Source: Hyphomicrobiales bacterium
Lineage (GTDB): Bacteria; Pseudomonadota; Alphaproteobacteria; Rhizobiales; Beijerinckiaceae
NCBI GenBank assembly: GCA_900473415.1
Contig: UCLR01000017.1
Span: forward strand, 153,796 to 217,795
Direction of reading: 5' to 3'
DNA length: 64,000 nt
The notes beneath the pieces were generated by a model. The model had not been told where the DNA came from. It saw nothing but the letters and a program-made list of their open reading frames with translations, and ran no database searches. The position numbers were made by a program, and so were the translations under genes. This document shows, one piece after another, positions 47,676 to 54,603 of the stretch. The first letter of the stretch is position 1; each line of letters opens with the position of its first letter.

Positions 47676-48653
47676 GTGTCGCCTGCCGGGCTCTGGCGCC
47701 CGATGGCGCCGGCCGACCTGCCGGCCGTGATGAAGATCGCCGGCATCGTCCACCCGGCCTATCCGGAGGATGAAGCCGTCTTCGCCGAGCGGCTGCGGCT
47801 GGCGCCCGATGGCTGCCATGTGCTGGCGGGCGAGGACGACGCGCTGCACGGCTATCTCGTCAGCCATCCCTGGCCGGCAGGCGCCGTGCCGGTGCTGAAC
47901 TCCTTGCTGGGCGAGATCCCGCCCGGCACCACGAACTGGTACATCCACGATCTGGCACTGCTGCCGGAAGCGCGAGGCGGCGGCGTCGCCGGGCGGATCG
48001 TGGCCCGGATCATCGAGCAGGCCATACGGGCCGGCTGCACGAGCCTCGCGCTGGTCGCGGTCAACGACTCGGCCGACTTCTGGGGACGGCAGGGGTTTCG
48101 CGAGGTGCATGAGCCTGCGCTTGATCGCAAGCTCGCGAGCTATGACGATGCGGCCCGCTATATGCGCCGCGATACGAGGATAAGAGGGAACGCCATGAGT
48201 GCCGAAGACAAGCTCAAGGAACTGGGCCTGACACTGCCGGAAGTGCCGTCGCCGGTCGCGACCTATGTCAGCTTCAAGCAGGTCGGCGACATGCTCTATC
48301 TCTCGGGCCAGGGCCCGAAGCGCGCGGACGGCACCTACCCGACCGGCAAGGTCGGCAAGGACGTGACCGTCGAGGAAGCGTATGAGCACGCCAAGCAGAC
48401 CGGCCTCGGCCTGCTCGCCGCGATGAAGAAGGCGACGGGTTCGCTCGACAAGGTCGAGGTGGTGAAGCTGCTCGGCATGGTCAACGGCGCGCCCGATTTC
48501 GCCGACCAGCCCAAGGTCATCAATGGCTGCTCCGATCTCTTCGTCGCGGTGCTGGGCGAGCGTGGGCGCCATGCCCGCTCGGCCGTCGGCATGGGTTCGC
48601 TGCCCAACAACATGACGGTCGAGATCGAAGCGATCGTGCGGGTGCTGTCATGA
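47676..48653 (+). CDS. GNAT acetyltransferase - RidA in-frame fusion (open frame)
   Basis: One uninterrupted frame of 325 codons carries two normally separate families. Residues 1-165 are a GNAT domain (LWRPMAPADLPAVMKIAGIV, LALLPEARGGGVAGRIVARI with the acetyl-CoA loop, VAVNDSADFWGRQGFREV). Residues 174-325 are a complete RidA/YjgF domain. No stop separates them. The start is GTG at 47676, five bases after the previous stop; ATG at 47703 is an alternative. An internal ribosome site before the RidA ATG means a separate RidA may also be made. GNAT transfers acetyl groups; RidA deaminates reactive enamines and imines from PLP enzymes. Together they fit amino-acid catabolism. Confidence 0.7.
   Translation: MSPAGLWRPMAPADLPAVMKIAGIVHPAYPEDEAVFAERLRLAPDGCHVLAGEDDALHGYLVSHPWPAGAVPVLNSLLGEIPPGTTNWYIHDLALLPEARGGGVAGRIVARIIEQAIRAGCTSLALVAVNDSADFWGRQGFREVHEPALDRKLASYDDAARYMRRDTRIRGNAMSAEDKLKELGLTLPEVPSPVATYVSFKQVGDMLYLSGQGPKRADGTYPTGKVGKDVTVEEAYEHAKQTGLGLLAAMKKATGSLDKVEVVKLLGMVNGAPDFADQPKVINGCSDLFVAVLGERGRHARSAVGMGSLPNNMTVEIEAIVRVLS
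48195..48653 (+). CDS. RidA/YjgF-family imine deaminase (possible internal start)
   Basis: Read alone, this 152-aa protein is a full-length RidA: MSAEDKLKELGLTLPEVPSP, MLYLSGQGPKRADGTYP, GMVNGAPDFADQPKVING and the GRHARSAVGMGSLPNNMTVE segment with the catalytic Arg. AGAGGG six bases before the ATG is an excellent ribosome site, which favours independent translation. RidA hydrolyses 2-aminoacrylate-type imines released by PLP dehydratases; the next gene encodes such an enzyme, and the stop overlaps its ATG. It may exist both free and as the C-terminal half of the GNAT fusion. Confidence 0.75.
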   Translation: MSAEDKLKELGLTLPEVPSPVATYVSFKQVGDMLYLSGQGPKRADGTYPTGKVGKDVTVEEAYEHAKQTGLGLLAAMKKATGSLDKVEVVKLLGMVNGAPDFADQPKVINGCSDLFVAVLGERGRHARSAVGMGSLPNNMTVEIEAIVRVLS

Positions 48654-49771
48654 GCGTTACCGCCACCACGTCGCCGGCCGTCGATCAGCCGGCCGCCACC
48701 CCGCTCGGGGCCGAGATCGCGCGCCGCTACGGCACGCCCGCCGTGGTGATCGATCTCGATAAGGTCGATGCCAATATCGCGCGGCTCCAGGCGGCCTGCG
48801 ATGCCGCCGGCGTTGCCAACCGCCCGCACATCAAGACGCACAAGTCGCCCGAGTTGGCGCGGCTGCAGGTCGAGGCCGGCGCGCGGGGCATCACCTGCCA
48901 GAAACTCGGCGAAGCCGAGGTCATGGCCGATGGCGGTCTCGACGACATCATGATCAGCTACAACATCCTCGGCGAGGAGAAGCTGGGGCGTCTCGGGGCT
49001 CTCCAGCGTCGCGTCCGGATGATCGTCGCCGCCGACAATCCCGTCACCATCTCCGGCCTGCCGCGCGCGGCCGAGATCGCTGGGCGCGACCTCGAAGTCG
49101 TGGTCGAATGCGACACTGGCCGCAAGCGCGCGGGCGTCGAGACGCCCGGCGAAGCGGTGGAACTGGCGCGGATGATCGAGGCCTCGCCCGGCCTGCGCTT
49201 TGCCGGCTTCCTGATGTATCCGCCGGAGGATGGCTGGGAACGGACGCAAATCTTCCTCGACACCGCCAATGCCGGCCTCGCCGATGCGGGCCTCAAGGCC
49301 GACATCGTTTCGACCGGCGGCTCGCCCAACATCCCCAACATGGGCAAGCTCCGGGGCGCGACCGAGCACCGCTCCGGCACTTCGATCTTCAACGACCGCA
49401 TGCAGATCGCCGCCGGCGTCGCGACGCTCGATGACTGCGCGCTGACGGTCTACGCCTCGGTGGTGAGCCGGGCAGGACCGGACCGCGGCATCCTCGATTC
49501 AGGCTCCAAGACCTTGACCAGCGACAAGGGCAACCTCGACGGCCACGGCTACATTCTCGAATACCCGCGGGCGCGCATTGCGCAATTCGCCGAGGAGCAC
49601 GGTTTCCTCGATCTGTCGGGCTCGAACGAGCGCCCGGTTGTCGGCGAGGTCGTCCGCGTCGTGCCGAACCATGTCTGCGTCGTGGTCAACATGGTCGACC
49701 GGCTGATCACCGTGCGCGGCGACAAGCTGATCGGCGAGCTGCCGGTCGCGGCGCGCGGGAAGCTGACCTGA
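48650..49771 (+). CDS. D-serine dehydratase / D-threonine aldolase-like PLP enzyme
   Basis: This 373-aa fold-type III (alanine-racemase-like) enzyme has the PLP lysine in RPHIKTHKSPELARLQVE (Lys62), LEVVVECDTGRKRAGV, and STGGSPNIPNM for phosphate binding. Near the C-terminus PNHVCVVVNMV has the His-x-Cys pair that binds zinc in eukaryotic D-serine dehydratase; D-threonine aldolases have His-x-Asp. It therefore more likely dehydrates D-serine or D-threonine than cleaves it. ATG overlaps the RidA stop (ATGA). It would act on D-amino acids freed by D-carbamoylase, and RidA would clear its imine product. Confidence 0.88.
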   Translation: MSVTATTSPAVDQPAATPLGAEIARRYGTPAVVIDLDKVDANIARLQAACDAAGVANRPHIKTHKSPELARLQVEAGARGITCQKLGEAEVMADGGLDDIMISYNILGEEKLGRLGALQRRVRMIVAADNPVTISGLPRAAEIAGRDLEVVVECDTGRKRAGVETPGEAVELARMIEASPGLRFAGFLMYPPEDGWERTQIFLDTANAGLADAGLKADIVSTGGSPNIPNMGKLRGATEHRSGTSIFNDRMQIAAGVATLDDCALTVYASVVSRAGPDRGILDSGSKTLTSDKGNLDGHGYILEYPRARIAQFAEEHGFLDLSGSNERPVVGEVVRVVPNHVCVVVNMVDRLITVRGDKLIGELPVAARGKLT

Positions 49772-49772
49772 A

Positions 49773-49916
49773 CCCTTCTCCCCTTGGGGGAGTAGGTGTC
49801 TGCGGACCGGGCGGATGAGGGAAGGGTCGCGTCAGCGGCCCTTTTCTTTGGTCCGCGCGCAGCCCTCATCCATCAGCGCTTCGCGCGGCTACCTTCTCCC
49901 CCGAGGGGAGAAGGGG
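49773..49916. repeat. Palindromic intergenic repeat between convergent operons
   Basis: Outer arms CCCTTCTCCCC and GGGGAGAAGGG are complementary. Two further pairs, GCGGACC/GGTCCGC and GGATGAGGG/CCCTCATCC, interleave rather than nest. It fills the gap between the stops of the two convergent units and overlaps neither coding region. It is distinct from the GTCATCCCGG family. Confidence 0.7.
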
Positions 49917-50642
49917 TCACTCCGGATGACGCGCGTTCCAGGCCGCGGCGTATTCCTCGCACAGCCGGTCGAGCTCCGCTCGATCCGTCACGCCAGCAGG
50001 CCGCGTGCGCGAAGGCGAGGCCTGCTGGAACGGCACGTAGCGCTGATGCGCCACGCGCCAGATCCGGCGCAGCTCCTTGAGCGGATCGGCATGGTCGTCG
50101 ACGCGGATGTCGAAGCTCGGCAGCGGCTCGCCGTTCCAGATGCGGATCGCGGCGGACTGCTTGCCGCGCTTGTCGCCTCCGGCTTTCTCACCGGCCTCCA
50201 GAGCCACCAGCAGCCGCTCGTCGAAATCAAGCGCGGAAGCCGCGATATAGGCCTTGAGCGTCTCCTGCACGACCGCGGGGCCCGAGAGCATGTTGCCTGC
50301 GACCGAGACCTGCGGACCGTCCACCGCCCCGCACCAGTCGATGCAGGACGCGCCGGTATAGGCCGCGATCCTGCCGTCGCGATCGATGACGTGGAGCTGG
50401 CGATGGGCGCGCCCCTCGTCTGCCGCCGTCAGCGTCGCGACGATCTCGACGGCCGAGCGCCCCTCCTGGAGCAGCCGCAGCCCGTCGAGGCCGTAGAGCG
50501 GATTGACGAAGGCCTGCGTGGCGATTGCGCCGATCCGCCCGCCGCCATAAGGCACGCGGGAGCCGACGGCGAAGGCGCAGGTAGAAACCGCGACGCCATA
50601 GGCGCCGGTCGCGGCATCGCGGGCGACGATGGACCAGGTCAT
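49917..50642 (-). CDS. DUF1028 family protein (Ntn-hydrolase-like)
   Basis: The 241-aa product matches DUF1028: MTWSIVARDAATGAYGVAVS, then TCAFAVGSRVPYGGGRIGAIATQAF split over the core, and SVAGNMLSGPAVVQETL. These proteins resemble Ntn hydrolases and often sit with peptidase, RidA and gamma-glutamyltransferase genes; no activity is firmly established. It is the last gene of the minus-strand unit, separated from the gamma-glutamyltransferase homologue by a palindromic repeat. A role in hydrolysing a peptide-like amide is an inference from this company. Confidence 0.88.
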   Translation of the reverse strand: MTWSIVARDAATGAYGVAVSTCAFAVGSRVPYGGGRIGAIATQAFVNPLYGLDGLRLLQEGRSAVEIVATLTAADEGRAHRQLHVIDRDGRIAAYTGASCIDWCGAVDGPQVSVAGNMLSGPAVVQETLKAYIAASALDFDERLLVALEAGEKAGGDKRGKQSAAIRIWNGEPLPSFDIRVDDHADPLKELRRIWRVAHQRYVPFQQASPSRTRPAGVTDRAELDRLCEEYAAAWNARHPE

Positions 50643-50683
50643 ATGCGGTTCCTCGTTATCCGGTCGATTTCAACACACTCCAC

Positions 50684-50797
50684 CGTCATCCCGGACAAGC
50701 CGCGAAGCGGCGCCGATCCGGGATCCATGCCAGAGCGTTTCCAAGGAAAGTTCAGGCATGGATCCCGGGTCTTCGCTGCGCTCCGCCCGGGATGACG
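50684..50797. repeat. Intergenic palindromic repeat, copy 5
   Basis: Outer ends CGTCATCCCGG and CCCGGGATGACG are complementary, and inner arms GGGATCCATGCC and GGCATGGATCCC enclose a loop. It lies within the minus-strand unit between two co-directional genes, so it would be transcribed. Confidence 0.85.
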
Positions 50798-50823
50798 GCG
50801 GGAGGGAACGTCGGGTCAGGTGT

Positions 50824-52623
50824 TCACCGCCCTGCGGCATAGGCCTGCATCAGACGCGGCGTCGCCGCGGCGCGCAAGAGGCCGTCAGCGCTCTTCTCGG
50901 CAGCAGTGAGCCGTCCGACCGTCCAGGCCGGAGCCTGCTCGACCTTGTGTCCACGCCGCTCCAGCTCGGCAAGCGCGGCCGTCCCGATGCTCTCCTCGAT
51001 CATCAGATGGCCGGGGCGCGAAGAGCGCGGATAGAACGACGAGGGGAAGTGCTGGGTGTGGAACAGCGGCAGGTCGATCGCCTCCTGCAGGTTGAGCCCG
51101 TGATGGACCCGGCGCAGGAAGAGCCCGAGCTGCCACTGCTCCTGCTGGTCGCCGCCGGGCGTGCCGAAGGCGAGACGCGGCTCGCCCTTCTCGAAGGCAA
51201 TGGTCGGCGTCAGCGTCGTGCGCGGGCGCTTGCCGGGCGCGAGCGAGGAGGGCAGTCCCTCTTCCAGCCAGAACATCTGCGCCCGCGAGTTGAGCGGGAA
51301 GCCGAGGTCCGGGATGACGGGGGAGGATTGCAGCCAGCCACCGGACGGCGTCGCCGCGATCATGTTGCCCCATTTGTCGATGACGTCGATATGGACCGTG
51401 TCGCCCTTGCGCCCGGCCGCGACCATAGAGGCCATGGTCGGCTCGCCGACCGCCGCGCTGGTCTGGCCCGGCTGGGCAATGGCACTGAGCGCCTTCAGCG
51501 CATGCGCGACCTGCGCCTCGTAGCCCGGCACGATGCCGGGGGTGAGCTCCAGCGAAGCGCGCTCGCCAATCAGGGCGCGCCGCGCCGCGGCATAATCCGC
51601 CGAGAGCAGGGTCTCAAGCGGGACCTTCACGAAGTCAGGGTCGCCGTAATAAGCCTCGCGATCGGCGAAGGCGAGCTTCATCGCCTCCGCGACATGGTGG
51701 ACGAATTCGGGGCTCGCCGGGCCCATCCCGGCGAGATCGACGCCCTCCAGGATCTTGAGCGTCTGCAGGAAGGCCGGGCCCTGGCCCCAGGGGCCGATCT
51801 TGAAGACCTCCCAGTCGTGATAGCGGACCGACGTCGGCGTCTCGTAGCTCGGCGTCCATTTCGCCATATCGTCGGCGGTGAGCAGGCCCTTGTGGCGGCG
51901 ACCCGAGGAGTCCATCGCCTCGGTGGTGCGGCAGAAGCGGTCCATCGCTTCGGCGACGAAGCCCTTGTACCAGGCGTCATAGGCGCCCTGGATTTGCTCC
52001 TGCCGGTCGCTGCCCTTGGCTTCGGCCTCGCTCAGGATGCGCTTGTAGGTTTCGGCGGCGGCCTTGTTGGCGAAGAGCTTGCGCGCCTCCGGGACGTTGC
52101 CGCCGGGCAGGTAGACCGCGCCCGAGGTCGGCCATTCGCCGGTGAAGAGGTCGGTGAGCTCGCGGATCGAATCCGAGACGCGCGGCAGCATCGGATGGCC
52201 GTTCTCGAAATAGCCGATGGCCGGCTCGAGCACGTCGCGCAGCTTCAGCCGGCCATGGTCGCGCAGCAGCGTCATCCAGCCGCCGAAGGCGCCGGGGACG
52301 ACGGTGGCGAGGAGCCCTGAGCCCGGGATCATGTCGAGCCCGAGCGCCTTGTAGGCGGCGATGGTCGCGGCCTGCGGCGCGGGCCCCTGGGCGCAGAGTG
52401 TCTCGACTTTCTTCGTCTTAGCCGAATAGAACACGGCCGGCATGTCGCCGGCCGGGCCGACGAGATGCGGTTCCACCACCTGCAGCACGAAGGCGGCCGC
52501 CGCGCAGGCGTCGAAGGCGTTGCCGCCCTTTTCCAGCATTGCCATGCCGGAGGCGGTGGCGAGCCAATGCGTCGAGGTGACGACACCGAAGGTGCCGAGG
52601 ATTTCCGGGCGGGTCGTGAACAT
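50824..52623 (-). CDS. Gamma-glutamyltransferase family protein
   Basis: The 599-aa product has the GGT fold: MAMLEKGGNAFDACAAAAFV, GPAGDMPAVFYSAK, VVPGAFGGWMTLLRDHGRLK, and the autocleavage site RKGDTVHIDVIDKWGNMIAA whose Thr would become the N-terminal nucleophile. ATPSGGWLQSSPVIPDLGFP completes the active site. Classic GGT has TTHxSVVD; here DTVHIDVID keeps Thr and His but is otherwise divergent, typical of the large GGT-like group including cephalosporin acylase relatives. There is no signal peptide, so it is probably cytosolic. It follows the permease genes closely, suggesting it cleaves an imported gamma-glutamyl or acyl-amino compound. Confidence 0.9.
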   Translation of the reverse strand: MFTTRPEILGTFGVVTSTHWLATASGMAMLEKGGNAFDACAAAAFVLQVVEPHLVGPAGDMPAVFYSAKTKKVETLCAQGPAPQAATIAAYKALGLDMIPGSGLLATVVPGAFGGWMTLLRDHGRLKLRDVLEPAIGYFENGHPMLPRVSDSIRELTDLFTGEWPTSGAVYLPGGNVPEARKLFANKAAAETYKRILSEAEAKGSDRQEQIQGAYDAWYKGFVAEAMDRFCRTTEAMDSSGRRHKGLLTADDMAKWTPSYETPTSVRYHDWEVFKIGPWGQGPAFLQTLKILEGVDLAGMGPASPEFVHHVAEAMKLAFADREAYYGDPDFVKVPLETLLSADYAAARRALIGERASLELTPGIVPGYEAQVAHALKALSAIAQPGQTSAAVGEPTMASMVAAGRKGDTVHIDVIDKWGNMIAATPSGGWLQSSPVIPDLGFPLNSRAQMFWLEEGLPSSLAPGKRPRTTLTPTIAFEKGEPRLAFGTPGGDQQEQWQLGLFLRRVHHGLNLQEAIDLPLFHTQHFPSSFYPRSSRPGHLMIEESIGTAALAELERRGHKVEQAPAWTVGRLTAAEKSADGLLRAAATPRLMQAYAAGR

Positions 52624-52641
52624 GGGCGTATTCCTGGAACT

Positions 52642-53523
52642 CTAGTTTTCTTTTGGGTCGAGCGCGTCGCGCAGGCCGTCGCCGAGCAGGTTGAAGCCGA
52701 GAACGGCGAGGAAGATGCAGATGCCGGGCGCAACCGACATCCAGGGAGCCTGCTCCATGAAGTTCTTGGCGACGTTGAGCATCTGGCCCCAGGACGGTGC
52801 CGGCGGCTGCTGGCCGAGGCCGAGGAAGGAGAGCGCGGCTTCGAGGATGATGGCTTGCGCCATGAACAATGTCGACTGCACCACGATGGGCGACAGGGTG
52901 TTCGGCAGGACATGGCGGAACATCAGCCGAAGATCCCGTGCGCCGACGGCGCGGGCGCCCTCGACGAAATCCTCCGCCTTCACGCTCATCACCTGCCCAC
53001 GCACCAGCCGGATGAAGATCGGCACGGCCGATAGGCCGATCGCGATCATCGCATTGGTCAGCGATGGCCCCAGCACCGCCGCGAAGGCGATGGCGAGGAT
53101 CAGGAAGGGGCAGGCCAGCAGCGCCTCGGTGACGCGCGAGATCACGATGTCGGTCCAGCCGCCATACCACCCGGCCAGCAGCCCGAAAGGCAGTCCTATC
53201 GCCACTGCGATCAGCACCGAGACGATGCCGGCCAGCAGCGAGGCCTGCGCCCCGAAGAACAGCCGCGAGACCTGGTCGCGCCCGAGCTCGTCCGTGCCGA
53301 ACCAGTAGATCTCCGAGGGCGGCTTGCGGATGGCGAGGAAGTTCGACTTGAAGGGATCGGCGAGCGGAAGCACCGGCGCGAACAGCGCCATCAGTACGAA
53401 GACCAGCACGATCCCGCCGCCGATCAGCGCCGAGCGGTTGCGCACCAGCCGGGAGAGCACGCCCGGCCGCGCCTTGACGCTGCCGGCTCCGGCGGAGGCG
53501 GAAACGGAATCCAGCGACGCCAT
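52642..53523 (-). CDS. ABC transporter permease, DppC type
   Basis: The 293-aa inner-membrane protein has the DppC landmarks RLVRNRSALIGGGIVLVFVL, YWFGTDELGRDQVSRLFFGA and the coupling loop EDFVEGARAVGARDLRLMFR. ATG at 53521-53523 overlaps the upstream permease stop by one base (TGATG). The longer frame to 53607 lies inside that gene and is rejected. With its DppB-type partner it serves the binding protein at 54604-56115. The GGT homologue begins 18 bases further on. Confidence 0.94.
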   Translation of the reverse strand: MASLDSVSASAGAGSVKARPGVLSRLVRNRSALIGGGIVLVFVLMALFAPVLPLADPFKSNFLAIRKPPSEIYWFGTDELGRDQVSRLFFGAQASLLAGIVSVLIAVAIGLPFGLLAGWYGGWTDIVISRVTEALLACPFLILAIAFAAVLGPSLTNAMIAIGLSAVPIFIRLVRGQVMSVKAEDFVEGARAVGARDLRLMFRHVLPNTLSPIVVQSTLFMAQAIILEAALSFLGLGQQPPAPSWGQMLNVAKNFMEQAPWMSVAPGICIFLAVLGFNLLGDGLRDALDPKEN

Positions 53524-54467
53524 CAGCCGCTCCTCAGCCGCGGGTTGACGAGGATGTAGAGCACGTCCGCCAGCAGGTTCATCAGGATGAAGCCGATGGC
53601 CGTGCACAGCACCACGCCCTGCACCACGCCATAGTCGCGGTTGAACACGGCATCGACGATCAGCTTGCCGAAGCCGGGGATGGTGAAGACCTGCTCGGTC
53701 AGCACGGCGCCGGCGAGCAGTTCACCGAAGAGCAGCGTCGTCAGCGTGATGATCGGCACCAGCGCGTTGCGCAGCGCATGGCGGTGGACGACCGTGTCCT
53801 CGTCGAGCCCCTTGGCGCGGGCGGTGCGGACATAGTCCGAGCGCAGCACCTCCAGCATGGCCGAGCGGGTGTGGCGCATCAGGAAGGCGGCAAGTCCGTT
53901 ACCGAGCACGAAGGCCGGCATGATCAGCCGCTGGATCGCCTCCCAGGGGTGGACGAAGATCGACTCGTAGCCCGAAGCCGGCAGCCATTTCAGATGCACG
54001 GAGACGAGCAGGATCAACATGATCCCGAACCAGAAATTCGGGATCGAGAGCCCGGAGAGCGCGACCGCGCTGGCGGAATAGTCGACGATCGTGCCCTTGC
54101 GCCGCGCGGCGAGGATGCCGATCGGGATGCCTATGGCGATCGCGATCAGGATCGAGGCGGTGGCGAGCTGGATCGTTACCGGCAGCTTCTGCAGGATCAG
54201 GTGGAGCACCGGCTCGCCGGTTCGCAGCGAGCGGCCGAAATCGCCTTGCACGACCTGTCCGAGCCAGGCGAAGAACTGGACGACGATCGGATCGTCCATC
54301 CGGTAGATCTCGCGCAGCCGCGCGATCACCTCCGGGTCGCGCTCTTCGCCCGCGATGACGAGGAAGGGATCGCCCGGCAGCGCGCGCTGCAAGGCGAAGA
54401 CGAAGAGCGAGACCAGGAACAGCGTCGGTATCGCGATCAGGATGCGGCGGAGGATCAGGGTGAACAT
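53523..54467 (-). CDS. ABC transporter permease, DppB type
   Basis: The 314-aa protein starts MFTLILRRILIAIPTLFLVS and shows the DppB periplasmic motif LQRALPGDPFLVIAGEERDP. Coupling-loop residues are SDYVRTARAKGLDEDTVVHR. Six membrane segments are present. It is the first permease after the binding-protein gene, separated from it by a palindromic repeat that may reduce downstream expression relative to the binding protein. Neither this unit nor the plus-strand unit has ATPase genes. Confidence 0.94.
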   Translation of the reverse strand: MFTLILRRILIAIPTLFLVSLFVFALQRALPGDPFLVIAGEERDPEVIARLREIYRMDDPIVVQFFAWLGQVVQGDFGRSLRTGEPVLHLILQKLPVTIQLATASILIAIAIGIPIGILAARRKGTIVDYSASAVALSGLSIPNFWFGIMLILLVSVHLKWLPASGYESIFVHPWEAIQRLIMPAFVLGNGLAAFLMRHTRSAMLEVLRSDYVRTARAKGLDEDTVVHRHALRNALVPIITLTTLLFGELLAGAVLTEQVFTIPGFGKLIVDAVFNRDYGVVQGVVLCTAIGFILMNLLADVLYILVNPRLRSG

Positions 54468-54486
54468 GGGGCGCCCAGAACCGCTT

Positions 54487-54585
54487 CGTCATCCCGGCCG
54501 TAGCGAAGCGGGGCGCCGGGATCCATCGCAGGGAACTGCGCTCTACGATGGATCCCGGGCCGCCCTTCGGCCCCCCGGGGTGACG
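54487..54585. repeat. Intergenic palindromic repeat, copy 6
   Basis: Outer ends CGTCATCCCGG and CCGGGGTGACG are complementary apart from small changes, and inner arms GGGATCCATCG and CGATGGATCCC are exact. It separates a binding-protein gene from its permease genes, the usual place for an expression-tuning hairpin. Confidence 0.85.
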
Positions 54586-54603
54586 GCACAGCTGTCAAAG
54601 CCC

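Noticed and set aside
49773-49916. Possible CRISPR-like or tandem repeat array
   Set aside because: The repeats are inverted rather than direct and unevenly spaced; no cas-like genes are in the window.
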